Source: Stenomitos rutilans HA7619-LM2
GTDB taxonomy: Bacteria; Cyanobacteriota; Cyanobacteriia; Leptolyngbyales; Leptolyngbyaceae
Reading direction: 5' to 3'
NCBI GenBank assembly: GCA_019358945.1
Contig: JAHHIE010000060.1
Span: 1 to 41,766 of the forward strand
Length of the DNA stretch: 41,766 nt
Under the pieces are notes generated by a model. That model was given only the letters and a program-made list of their open reading frames with translations. It made no database searches and was not told the DNA's origin. Each line of letters opens with the position of its first letter. Position 1 is the stretch's first letter. A program made the translations under genes and the position numbers. Positions 17,160-24,951 of the stretch are shown in pieces.

Positions 17160-17350
17160 AAATTCTCCTACTGGAGCAACAGAAGGGAAGTTAAATATAT
17201 ACTAGAGCATTGATCCCAAGATATGCTGTGTTAAGCGTTAAGCGTCAAAATAGCAGTATCTTTACATTGCATTCACATAAACAAGCTGCTGTAGTTTTGA
17301 TCCGACATAAGTGGGGTTGAGTCAAGCTCAACTTCTTTAGCAAAAGCCTT

Positions 17351-19231
17351 CTATCGCTCCTGTTCCCGGTCTATTTGCTGCTTGAGGATATGCGGCTCTG
17401 GGTTTGATGTCTGCGCCTGTTGCTCTTGTTCCCGTTTCGCTTTGGCGGCAATAACTTCGGGGTCTAGCAGGACTTTATCGACTGTTCGGTTAACATAGTC
17501 ATCGACGTGCCCCGCTTTGCGCTCGTGCAGGTTGGGGCTGGTCTCGCTTAAGGCGTGTTTGATCGCATCCGCGCTAAAGCCCAGCTTCGCCAGTTGCTTA
17601 CACACCGCCCAATCCATTCGGCTTGCGTCTTCGTTCGGGTGATGGTTTGTATGGCGCTGGTAAAATCTTTGGAACGTGGTGTCTGCCCGTTGTTTTTCGG
17701 AAGGGGTCGCGGCGGCTTTTTGATGGCTTTCTGATGGTGCCTGGTTCTCTTTTGGTGCCTTGGTAGCCTCCAGACGCTTGTCTGCTTCGGTGAGCAATTT
17801 CTGGGCGTTTACGGCGATTTTGCCGTGATAGCTTTCCAGCAGCACGTAGGGTTGGTTGCCGTCGGCGCGGGTGTGGATGCCTTTCTGATTGGTAAAGCCC
17901 GCTAAACGCCCGAAATGCCGCCAGTCCGCACTATTAGGATCGCCGCCGTAGCGTTCGGCTAAGATCTTCGCTGCTGCGGTTGCCTGTTCTTTGGGAATAG
18001 GTTGATCGCTGAGACGCACCCAGGCTTGATAGTTCATTGGGCTGGTTTGGGTAATGGCGGCAGGTTTAAGACCGTCCTTGCCCATGCGCTCAAAGCTGCC
18101 TAAGTCCAGGTCATCAACCAGAATTAACCCCGCGCTGCCCAACGGGCGGATGTATACGTCCCTACCTTGGCTGTTTAACCGCTTTAGCCAAGGCACCGAA
18201 TTTTTAACCTGGTCGCTTGCCCAGGTGCGGGTTAGCATTTTGCCTGTTTTGCTGTCCCTTAACCCTATTTCATACTGCTCTGCACCCATGCCTTGCAGTT
18301 GGCGGGTGATGCCTTGATAGGTGCGATCGCGCCGCTGGTTTACGGGCGGTGTGTCATCCTTGCCAAGGCTAGGCTGCTGTAATCCCGGTGCTGGCGGTGT
18401 AGGCTGTTTGGTCATGTCTTTTTCAATAGCAGAATGCAGCGGCTCCGCCACGGGCTTTTGCTCCCCTTGGCGGTGATTGTTCTGCTGTTGGGCAATCTGC
18501 TGTTCAATGTCTTGCAGTTCGCGGTTGATGGTGGCAATTCGCTGATACTGCTCGCCCCGTTCGGTGCTGATGACTAGGTTGTTACGCAGATCGCGCTTTA
18601 GCATCTTGTTCACTTTGGCTCCCAAGTGGATCTGGGGTAGCCGCTCAACGCCTTGTTCCTCCAAGCTGCGGTGGTCGATCCGCGCCTCATGCGCTGCTTG
18701 CTCAAGGGCGCAGTTTGTGTGCTGCGACCAGGCTTCCCGCCACTGCTGCAACAGGGCTTTTTCATTCCAGCTTCGGTTTTTGTTACCGAACCCATCTGCC
18801 CTAATTTCCCGCAAGGTCAGCAATACATGAGCATGAGGATTTTTCTTGTGCAGGTCGTGGTAAGCAATGTCCGCGATCATGCCTTTGCTGGTGAATTGCT
18901 CTTGCACATACTGCCGAACCAGTTCCATTTTCTGGTCATGGGTAAGCTCAATGGGTAGAGCGATGTCTATTTCCCGTGCCAGCTCTGCATCTTTGCGCTT
19001 CTCAGCGTGTTCAACTCCATTCCACAGTCTGGCGCGATCGCGCATCCATATTGGAGCATCGGAAGGAACTAGAATTTCCGTGGCATACACACCCCGCTTG
19101 CGGGTGTAGTCATGGGTAAGTCCCGTGCGCTCATCGTGGATTTCTTGCGCTGCCCGATACGCAGCAGCGCCCGTTGCAGTCCGTCCGGCACTGCGCTTAA
19201 TTTTGCTAACAGATAAATGGTAAATCGCCAT
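17351..19231 (-). CDS. mobA: MobA/MobL-family relaxase fused to a RepB-type primase
   Basis: A 626-aa protein. It starts MAIYHLSVSK, like RSF1010 MobA (MAIYHLTAK), with the likely catalytic Tyr at position 25 (AAAYRAAQ) and the metal-binding motif NPHAHVLLTLR at 131-141. A coiled linker (about 225-300) leads to a RepB-like primase domain (about 302-470) with VDDLD at 372-376 and SADWRHFGRLAGFTNQK at 434-450. A helical C-terminal region (about 510-605) follows. RSF1010 shows the same relaxase-primase fusion. The relaxase would nick oriT on the 5' side of its gene; the primase could prime the transferred strand. Confidence 0.93.
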   Translation of the reverse strand: MAIYHLSVSKIKRSAGRTATGAAAYRAAQEIHDERTGLTHDYTRKRGVYATEILVPSDAPIWMRDRARLWNGVEHAEKRKDAELAREIDIALPIELTHDQKMELVRQYVQEQFTSKGMIADIAYHDLHKKNPHAHVLLTLREIRADGFGNKNRSWNEKALLQQWREAWSQHTNCALEQAAHEARIDHRSLEEQGVERLPQIHLGAKVNKMLKRDLRNNLVISTERGEQYQRIATINRELQDIEQQIAQQQNNHRQGEQKPVAEPLHSAIEKDMTKQPTPPAPGLQQPSLGKDDTPPVNQRRDRTYQGITRQLQGMGAEQYEIGLRDSKTGKMLTRTWASDQVKNSVPWLKRLNSQGRDVYIRPLGSAGLILVDDLDLGSFERMGKDGLKPAAITQTSPMNYQAWVRLSDQPIPKEQATAAAKILAERYGGDPNSADWRHFGRLAGFTNQKGIHTRADGNQPYVLLESYHGKIAVNAQKLLTEADKRLEATKAPKENQAPSESHQKAAATPSEKQRADTTFQRFYQRHTNHHPNEDASRMDWAVCKQLAKLGFSADAIKHALSETSPNLHERKAGHVDDYVNRTVDKVLLDPEVIAAKAKREQEQQAQTSNPEPHILKQQIDREQER

Positions 19232-19436
19232 TTTCAGAATCGCAAAAAGAAGAAAGCAAAAGTGCTAAAGCCTAAACCGCACCATGCGCCATCGGCAATA
19301 CAAAACGGATAACCTGAGCCTGTTAAATCGAAGCAATGTCAAACGTTCATTCACAAAAAGGTGCTGCCCCTAGCAAAAGCGAATGAACATTAACTCGCTA
19401 ACCTGCTGTTTTCAAGTTTGAAAACGCCAGGTCTAC

Positions 19437-19488
19437 CATTGCGTTCCTTGGGGAGCGCAATGCAGGGGTGCAGGGGGTTCCCCCCTGC
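19437..19488. repeat. Two hairpins beside oriT
   Basis: CATTGCG (19437-19443) pairs with CGCAATG (19456-19462) with further TCC/GGA pairing inside. GCAGGGGG (19470-19477) pairs with CCCCCTGC (19481-19488) over a three-base loop. Both lie in the 448-base gap between the divergent relaxase and MobC-like genes. Confidence 0.6.
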
Positions 19489-19530
19489 CGCACTTACATC
19501 GCTTGCGATGTGTAAGTGCGCTCTTCACCT
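19489..19530 (+). other. oriT: oriT-like site with MobQ-type nick core
   Basis: TAAGTGCGCTCT (19513-19524) matches the RSF1010/R1162 nick-region core TAAGTGCGCCCT at all but one base. Just before it, GCACTTACATCG and CGATGTGTAAGTGC form an imperfect inverted repeat with a two-base bulge. In R1162 an inverted repeat also precedes the core on the nicked strand. The site lies between the relaxase gene and the MobC-like gene, where a MobQ oriT is expected. The exact nicked bond is not claimed. Confidence 0.75.
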
Positions 19531-19679
19531 CCTCGCTGGCGCTCAATGTTCGAGGGGCAGCCTGCGGCTGACGCGGCTTGCCGTTGCTCCTTTCTTCACA
19601 AGGTTTCCTGAATTTCTTGAAAGATTCGGAATAATTTTCTATAAATTCACTGAAATTCTGGCAACTAGGGAGAGGGCGT

Positions 19680-20102
19680 ATGTCAGGAAAACTGGAAAAG
19701 CTCTTAACAAAGCAGCAACAGCTAAAAGAGCAGATTAGACAAGAAAAATCCAAAGAGTCACAACAGCAACGCAAACTTGATACCCGTAAGAAGATCCTTG
19801 CTGGTGCAATGGTGCTGGAATGGATCAATCAGGGGAAGTTTTCTGAAGAAACGTTGCTGGCGGGTCTGGACGGTTTTTTAAGCCGGGATCAAGATCGCGC
19901 GGTGTTTGGTCTGCCCCTCAAAGCGGCGACAGGCGACACCGAACTGTCCCCACCCAAACCGCCTGCGAAACCCGCTGCCCCTAGTACAACTAACGCTGCC
20001 ATAACGCAGCAAATAGGGAGCACTGCCCCAACGCTGCCCGCTCCTCGAACCCGACTGGTGGAACGGCAGGAACAGGCAGAATTGGAAAAAGAGTTTTTTT
20101 AG
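19680..20102 (+). CDS. MobC-like mobilisation accessory protein
   Basis: A 140-aa protein starting at ATG 19680 after a GGGAGAGGG ribosome site. The N-terminal 45 residues form a charged helix (KLEKLLTKQQQLKEQIRQEK), followed by a block (RKKILAGAMVLEWINQGKFS to DRAVFGL) typical of small accessory proteins of MobQ relaxosomes. The C-terminal third is Pro/Ala-rich and probably disordered. It diverges from the relaxase gene across oriT, so it probably binds oriT. Its stop codon overlaps a 44-bp palindrome. Confidence 0.8.
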   Translation: MSGKLEKLLTKQQQLKEQIRQEKSKESQQQRKLDTRKKILAGAMVLEWINQGKFSEETLLAGLDGFLSRDQDRAVFGLPLKAATGDTELSPPKPPAKPAAPSTTNAAITQQIGSTAPTLPAPRTRLVERQEQAELEKEFF

Positions 20103-20144
20103 CGAAAACCAGAAAGCTGGTATACCAGCTTTCTGGTTTTCGCT
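20101..20144. repeat. 44-bp perfect palindrome
   Basis: The half AGCGAAAACCAGAAAGCTGG plus TA (20101-20122) is followed without a loop by its exact reverse complement (20123-20144). It contains CCAGAA, CTGGTATACCAG and TTCTGG, the motif found at the partition locus. It begins inside the stop codon of the MobC-like gene, so it could also act as a terminator. Confidence 0.85.
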
Positions 20145-20223
20145 ATTTGCTTACTCACTTTCTACGCTGACACTGTGACAGGGGAAAGCAGATAGGCAAA
20201 GGTTCTGCCTATCTGCCTTCGGC

Positions 20224-20877
20224 TTAGATAAATGCGCCTGCGGTGAAATTTGCAGGCACGGCTTCGGGATAGCGCTGCGCTTGTTCTTCGCGGTGTTCTT
20301 GCTCCCATAAATACCGCCGAAAGTTGAATTGGTAAGAAACTTCTTCATCCGGCTGAATATCGCGGTCAAGTTTAACAACCAAGCGGTATAGTTCACGCAG
20401 ACGCTTAAAAGGTAGGGTTTGTAGGTATTCGATAAAGTCAGTAGAATTGCCGCCTTTGATGGTCGCATCTATCATCCATTGGGTTGTATCCATCCACTGG
20501 GTCATGCAGAGCCAGCCGCCGGATCGCCCTTCTATAGTAAATTTGCAGTCGCCTGCGTAACCATTGAGGTAATACCGTAAGCCGTCCTCGCACGCTCCCG
20601 AAAAATAGAGGTCTCGGAAGGTCTCCCCGGTGCGGCAATGGGCAACGGTCGCAAGGTGCGCTTCCCATGCTGCATCGTATTCAGACGTAACGGAATAATC
20701 TGGGTTGCCATTGTTCCACCCCGTTTCGTCGCTGTTATAAACCTTGATATTCCACGCCAGTGGGTAATAGGTATGCCTGCCGAAGTAGGCGCACCGCTTA
20801 GGCGTTTTATTTGTCAGAAAGGAAATAATCGCTTGACGGGAGCGTAGCGGAAAAGCGTAGGGGGAGCGGAGCATCAT
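20224..20877 (-). CDS. Hypothetical protein
   Basis: A 217-aa soluble, aromatic-rich protein. The N-terminus has two adjacent ATGs (20877, 20874). Sequence such as YNSDETGWNNGNPDYSVTSE and the C-terminal RRYLWEQEHREEQAQRY shows no motif I recognise. Downstream, on the same strand as the 20954-21568 gene, it could share a transcript with it. Its codon use resembles the mobilisation genes rather than the cargo. Confidence 0.75.
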   Translation of the reverse strand: MMLRSPYAFPLRSRQAIISFLTNKTPKRCAYFGRHTYYPLAWNIKVYNSDETGWNNGNPDYSVTSEYDAAWEAHLATVAHCRTGETFRDLYFSGACEDGLRYYLNGYAGDCKFTIEGRSGGWLCMTQWMDTTQWMIDATIKGGNSTDFIEYLQTLPFKRLRELYRLVVKLDRDIQPDEEVSYQFNFRRYLWEQEHREEQAQRYPEAVPANFTAGAFI

Positions 20878-20953
20878 AATGTGGGTCTTTCATGTTTTGC
20901 GATGATGGGGATAAGAAAGGACAGGACAGCAAGCCCTGCCCTGTTCAAGATGC

Positions 20954-21568
20954 TTAAGCATTGCGCGGTAATAGCTCGCGAATGACTTCAAGAAACTGCT
21001 TGGCGATCGGTATGGGCAACCAGTCACACTTCAGCCGTACCGTTTGTGAAAAGTAGGATGCATCCACATCCACATTGAACCCGCCGCCCGTGGCGCTGGT
21101 GGGCACATACAAAGAAGCGTTGTCTTTTGCCTCATACACCCGCACCTGATCGAGGCAATCAGCAAACACAGCGGTAAGCGTGGCAAAGTTTTTCTTGCCG
21201 CGCTCGCGTGTAGCGTCCTCTTCGTGTTTGATTGCCACGATCGCCGCCTTGAAGGTCTGAATGTAGTCACCTAAAAAACGGCGGATGATGTCTTTGGCGA
21301 TCGCCTCTGGTGGGCGGCGGTGTGAAACGCTGATTTCGGGTCTTTTATTGCCGTTTCGCGGGCTAACATTCGTTTCTGGGTATCTACCGTAAACGCGCAG
21401 GCGTTCCGGCTCACTATACCGACTGTGGCGCAATACAAAGGCTGCACCATCTTCGCGGGTAAAAGTAACAGCATCACAATGAAGCTCAAGAGCGAGTGTC
21501 CAGTCTGGAAAGTAGGCGGCGATCGCTTGAAACAATGCCGGGAAGTCCTGGGGGTCTTGCGTCTTCAT
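20954..21568 (-). CDS. Hypothetical protein with structured leader
   Basis: I place the start at ATG 21568 (MKTQDPQDFPALFQAIAAYF, 204 aa). The frame stays open a further 44 codons upstream, but that stretch is the conserved leader element, not protein. The product is soluble with an alpha/beta pattern and no family I recognise. Its leader is a relative of the one ahead of the J-domain gene, suggesting common control. A GC-rich inverted repeat lies in the short gap before the 20224-20877 gene. Confidence 0.75.
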   Translation of the reverse strand: MKTQDPQDFPALFQAIAAYFPDWTLALELHCDAVTFTREDGAAFVLRHSRYSEPERLRVYGRYPETNVSPRNGNKRPEISVSHRRPPEAIAKDIIRRFLGDYIQTFKAAIVAIKHEEDATRERGKKNFATLTAVFADCLDQVRVYEAKDNASLYVPTSATGGGFNVDVDASYFSQTVRLKCDWLPIPIAKQFLEVIRELLPRNA

Positions 21569-21588
21569 AAGGTTTGCTCGTGTTGGAA

Positions 21589-21781
21589 AAGGGTTAAGAA
21601 CGTCGTTCTGAACCCTTGCCCCTCGGCGAGAGTGGGGAGGCAAACGCAAGCCCGTAACAAGGGGGTGGGGCATCACCCTGTCTGCACGCAGCAAGTGCAA
21701 CGCAGCGAAGGAAGATAGGGGATACCCCTTTGTGTAGCCTGAAGGGTTGGCTTGCGTGCGCTAGGGGCAACGTCCCTTAGC
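21589..21781 (-). ncRNA. Candidate structured leader/RNA element, copy A
   Basis: About 193 nt upstream of the 21568 start, similar over its length to copy B at 24597-24780. Stem P1: AAGGGTT (21589-21595) with AACCCTT (21611-21617), then AGAAC with GTTCT, each arm broken by one mismatch. Long-range stem: ACGCAAGCC (21644-21652) with GGCTTGCGT (21749-21757). A terminal GGGG/CCC hairpin lies near 21764-21776. Both stems are kept by compensatory changes relative to copy B. I do not recognise an Rfam family. Strand is assumed from the flanking genes. Confidence 0.6.
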
Positions 21782-22034
21782 CCTGGAATTTACTGAATGA
21801 ACGGTTGACAGCAATGCGCGTCGCCGTCGGGAATTGGACAACCACAGGGGCGCAGGGCTTCGCCCTACTCAGAAAAAGGGTGCTTCGCACTTGCGGGAAG
21901 TTGCCACGACAGCAATGACTTTATGAAAGAATCCCGGATGGGGCACAGCGCCTAGCGTTTAATGCTGTAAGTACTTACCCGCCTGCTTTTATTGATATTC
22001 CTTGGCTTGAATAAACGCCATTTGGAGAAACCCT

Positions 22035-22121
22035 ATGTCCATACTGAGATCGAAAACAGTCTGCTTTTGCCTCGGGAGGAACTCCAACACCGCGATTCAG
22101 ATAGGAGTTGAGTTAGACTAA
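22035..22121 (+). CDS. Possible 28-aa small protein
   Basis: ATG at 22035 is preceded by GGAG with seven-base spacing. The 28-codon product begins MSILRSKTVCFCLGRNSNTA. A stem-loop (AAGCCGG with CCGGCTT, about 22120-22145) follows the stop directly. Apart from this and copy A, the 720-base gap 21569-22287 shows only a short GGGC/GCCC hairpin near 21851. Real-gene status is uncertain. Confidence 0.35.
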   Translation: MSILRSKTVCFCLGRNSNTAIQIGVELD

Positions 22122-22287
22122 GCCGGACGGTCGCCTGCCCGGCTTGCTTACAAAAATAAAAATCTTCAAAGTGACTGCTCCGCTGAGTTTAACCCCGATT
22201 ACTGGTAAATCTTTAGGTAAAATAAATTTATTCTTAGTAACATTACCGACATGTTATAACCGTGCTGAGTCCAAGTAAGCATCAATC

Positions 22288-23190
22288 ATGCCAAAAAGTT
22301 ACAGGCTTCTCATAGTAGCTCTTCTTGTTACAGCTTTCGCTGGCGGGTGTCGATCTACTGAAGAGTATCAAAAATTATCTGAGGCTGGTACAGCATATAC
22401 TAATGCTCTAGATAGTCTACTAACAGTTGCAGGTAACAAAAGGCTTGATGCAAGCTCCGAATTACTGCTAAAAAGTCGTGCCTTTGTACCTCAAACGATC
22501 GAGGACTACAAGAAGCGCACTACTGCTGACATTGAGAGACTCATTGTTCTTGAGGACATCCGTAGACATAATCAACTTCTGGCGCGTTATTTCGACCTAA
22601 TTAATCAACTGGCATCTTCTAATGCGCCTGAAACTGTTCAAAAAGAAATTGGAAGCACTGTTGATAGCCTCAATAAGGTTGGCAATAAATTGCGGGGTAG
22701 TGACTTTATCACGAATAAAGCAGCCATTCAAGGAATTGCTGGTCTTGTTGTCAGTGGTCAAATTCGAGGTGCCTTAGGCGAGGAACTGAGTAAGCGTAAA
22801 GATACAATCAATCTTGAATTTATCACGCAGAAAGAACTACTTCTAGCACTAAGTGAATCGCTACAACAAGACATAAAGGTGATAAAAGAGCAGCAAGAAT
22901 CACGCTTTGTTATTAAGCCCTTTGTCTCAACTACTACTGTTAACAACGCTCGTGCTTCTAGTCCGATTGATGATGACGGGTGGATTACTCAAAGAAGAAC
23001 TATTTTAACGATGGAGGCAACAGCAGCAGAGTTAGAAAGTGCTAGTAGCGCGATGAGTGAATTCAACGAGGTTTTCAAAGATTTTGTTGAAGGAAAGTTG
23101 AATCAAGGCAGACTTAACTCCCTTTTGTCTGACATTGAATCGTTTGTTTCGGTGGTTGAGAAACTGAAACCTAGTCAACTTAAGAACTAG
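22288..23190 (+). CDS. Lipoprotein with long helical domain
   Basis: A 300-aa protein with an n/h-region (KSYRLLIVALLVTAFAGG) and a lipobox Cys at position 21, so a probable lipoprotein. The mature part is almost entirely helical, with heptad-like segments at about 70-130 and 175-215. No family is recognised. It is AT-richer than the mobilisation genes. The next gene starts 37 bases after its stop behind a strong ribosome site, so the two likely form an operon. Confidence 0.8.
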   Translation: MPKSYRLLIVALLVTAFAGGCRSTEEYQKLSEAGTAYTNALDSLLTVAGNKRLDASSELLLKSRAFVPQTIEDYKKRTTADIERLIVLEDIRRHNQLLARYFDLINQLASSNAPETVQKEIGSTVDSLNKVGNKLRGSDFITNKAAIQGIAGLVVSGQIRGALGEELSKRKDTINLEFITQKELLLALSESLQQDIKVIKEQQESRFVIKPFVSTTTVNNARASSPIDDDGWITQRRTILTMEATAAELESASSAMSEFNEVFKDFVEGKLNQGRLNSLLSDIESFVSVVEKLKPSQLKN

Positions 23191-23227
23191 TACAAGAGTC
23201 GATTTTTAATGGTGGAGGAACTTCAGG

Positions 23228-23668
23228 ATGACAAGAAAGCGTGATAAAATTGTTGAGGGATTCTTTGAGGAAGAAGTACTATCAGTCTTTGGAAGATCAA
23301 TTGCTTTTGAAGGTCGTCTATCCACAGAGTTTGATGAGTTAAAGAAAAAGCTAGACAGCGACCTTAAAGATCTGCGTGAGAAAGAATTAAAGCTCTTTTC
23401 TGATGAAGTTGAAGGTGCCTTTGCAGGCAAATCTGAAGACGAAAGGAAAAAATTTGACCAGTATAGAGCAGAACTTAGCATTACGCGAGAAAAATTGGAA
23501 ACTGAAATATTTGCTAAAATTGCAGGTCGATTTAAAACACTTTCAGGAGAGCTAGAAAAAGGAATCGAAGCTTTAAAGGTTGACATCGAAAGTGTGAAAA
23601 AAACAACTCAGTTTTTTGAAACTCTAGCTCGCGTTGTTGGCATTATTGCTCGAATTCTTGTACTTTAA
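23228..23668 (+). CDS. Coiled-coil protein with hydrophobic C-terminus
   Basis: ATG at 23228 follows GGAGGA nine bases upstream. The 146-aa product is highly charged and helical, with coiled-coil segments at about 25-65 and 75-125, and ends in a hydrophobic segment (ARVVGIIARILVL). Second gene of a pair with the lipoprotein. The pair could span the envelope, lipoprotein outside and coiled coil inside; this is inference. No family is recognised. Confidence 0.75.
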   Translation: MTRKRDKIVEGFFEEEVLSVFGRSIAFEGRLSTEFDELKKKLDSDLKDLREKELKLFSDEVEGAFAGKSEDERKKFDQYRAELSITREKLETEIFAKIAGRFKTLSGELEKGIEALKVDIESVKKTTQFFETLARVVGIIARILVL

Positions 23669-23754
23669 TGTGAGTGCCCGTCATGCCCGATCAAAGCAAG
23701 CCCTATCCATAGCTTTGCAATGCCAAGTGGTAGCAGTTGTATAAAGCAACCGCG

Positions 23755-24012
23755 CTAGCCGTTCGATCGCCCATTTTGCCTGCTTAACCAGTCCTGTCGG
23801 GTAGCCTTCCAGAAAGGCCAGGATGTGCCGTCCTCAATAATGATGCGGTTGATCGTTGCGCCATCTAGCGCGACCGTTACCTGGAAGGGGAACCAATCCC
23901 CATAGACATAATAGTCCTGGCGGATTTGCTCCAAGTTGAGGCTGTATTCGCCTTCCAACGCGATCACAATCAAGCCTTCTAAAGCCTCTCTCGATCCGGG
24001 GTTTATAGCCAA
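23755..24012 (-). CDS. Small hypothetical protein (85 aa)
   Basis: The frame has no internal Met; the likeliest start is TTG at 24012 (MAINPGSREALEGLIVIALE). The product has an alpha/beta look and ends in RQDWLSRQNGRSNG. It follows the J-domain gene on the same strand, separated by an inverted repeat of the CCAGAA/CTGGT type. Function unknown; moderate confidence because of the unusual start. Confidence 0.55.
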   Translation of the reverse strand: MAINPGSREALEGLIVIALEGEYSLNLEQIRQDYYVYGDWFPFQVTVALDGATINRIIIEDGTSWPFWKATRQDWLSRQNGRSNG

Positions 24013-24015
24013 AAA

Positions 24016-24068
24016 ACTGGTATGCCAGAAAACCAGAAAGCTGGTATTATTGTAAACCAGCTTTCTGG
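24016..24068. repeat. CTGGTATT/CCAGAA site cluster with 13-bp inverted repeat
   Basis: CTGGTATG (from 24018) and GCCAGAAAACCAG precede the perfect repeat CCAGAAAGCTGGT (24033-24045) / ACCAGCTTTCTGG (24056-24068), ten-base loop. The arms share CCAGAAAGCTGGT with the 44-bp palindrome at 20101. It is also placed to act as a terminator for the J-domain gene. Confidence 0.7.
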
Positions 24069-24089
24069 AAGGCTCTGCCGCAGCAATCC

Positions 24090-24581
24090 TTAAGCGGTGG
24101 TGGGAATATTTTCCCTATCTGCTGTTTGAAAGCCTTGGTAGCCGTACTTTTTCGCTAATTCACCTAGGCTGCCTTTAGACCTTTTGCTCTTCTTCCAACC
24201 TGCTGGCTTGTAGTACCATTGCTTGCGCTCGCTATGCCATTGCAATCCGGCATCCTTCAAAGCGGCGCGGTTGCTTTTGGTATCTCCAGAAACCCAGATC
24301 CAGTAACCGATTAGGGCAATCTCTAGTGAGCGTAATTTCAGCAGTTCTAGCAGCTTATTCATAATCTCATTTTCAACCGCTTCTTTATACCGATAGGGTT
24401 TTTCGCTGTTCTCACCTACCCTGCCCTCGCTGCTTTTCAAGGCTTCGTGGTACTGGCGGTTGATTTCTTTCATGCTGTCCTCATTCCCGCCTCTGTCGGG
24501 GTGATGTTGCATTGCAAGAGTACGGTACAGGCTCTTAATGGCTTCAACGGTTTTTGTATTGATAAAGTAATTGATGGTCAT
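24090..24581 (-). CDS. J-domain (DnaJ-like) protein
   Basis: I place the start at ATG 24581 (163 aa), after AGGA at good spacing; the longer open frame upstream is the leader element. Residues about 8-50 (VEAIKSLYRTLAMQHHPDRG) are a J domain with its HPD motif, which stimulates Hsp70 ATPase. The C-terminal part (GLQWHSERKQWYYKPAGWKK) resembles the DUF5710-like fold seen in plasmid proteins. It might recruit host DnaK to plasmid replication or mobilisation proteins. Confidence 0.85.
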   Translation of the reverse strand: MTINYFINTKTVEAIKSLYRTLAMQHHPDRGGNEDSMKEINRQYHEALKSSEGRVGENSEKPYRYKEAVENEIMNKLLELLKLRSLEIALIGYWIWVSGDTKSNRAALKDAGLQWHSERKQWYYKPAGWKKSKRSKGSLGELAKKYGYQGFQTADRENIPTTA

Positions 24582-24596
24582 TTTCAGTTTCCTTTC

Positions 24597-24780
24597 AGGG
24601 GTTGAGAACATCGCGTTCTGAACCCCTGCCCCTCGGCGAGAGTGGAGGAGGCAAAAGCAAGCCCGAAGCAGCGGAAGGGGTATCGCCCAGGCTGCACAAA
24701 CACCGTGCGGAAGCTTGGGGATGCCGATGCGTAGCTTGAAAGGTTGGCTTGCTTGCGCCAGGGGGCAACGTCCCCTTAGC
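24597..24780 (-). ncRNA. Candidate structured leader/RNA element, copy B
   Basis: About 184 nt directly ahead of the J-domain gene's ribosome site. Stem P1: AGGGGTT (24597-24603) with AACCCCT (24621-24627), then AGAAC with GTTCT over a five-base loop. Long-range stem: AAGCAAGCC (24655-24663) with GGCTTGCTT (24746-24754). Conserved blocks with copy A include the segment around GCCCCTCGGCGAGAGTGG and the terminal GGGGCAACGTCCC hairpin. Substitutions in the stems are compensatory. Could be a riboswitch-like leader, an independent RNA, or a mobile palindromic element. Confidence 0.6.
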
Positions 24781-24783
24781 AAA

Positions 24784-24950
24784 CTGGTATTCTGGTATTC
24801 TGGTTTGCTGTTAAACCTGAATACCGAAAAACTGGAATGCAATAAAACTGGTTTACCATTTAGCCAGAAACCATAAGTCTGGTATTCTGGTATTCTGGCA
24901 GCTTTGTTCAGAAAGCCAGAATACTGGTAAACCAGAAAGGGAGAAAACCA
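24784..24950. repeat. Partition-site-like octamer array (candidate parS)
   Basis: Two identical 20-bp blocks, CTGGTATTCTGGTATTCTGG, lie at 24784-24803 and 24879-24898, each made of CTGGTATT octamers in tandem. Between and after them are variants (CTGGAATG, CTGGTTTA, CCAGAATACTGGTAAACCAG). Short tandem repeats ahead of a small ParA and an RHH partner gene are the classic layout of type Ib partition centromeres, which also serve as the operator. The array ends right at the ParA start codon. Confidence 0.8.
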
Positions 24951-24951
24951 G

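Noticed and set aside
21569-21700. N-terminal extension of the 20954 gene
   Set aside because: This is the leader element, which also opens a frame before the J-domain gene; base pairing is conserved rather than protein.
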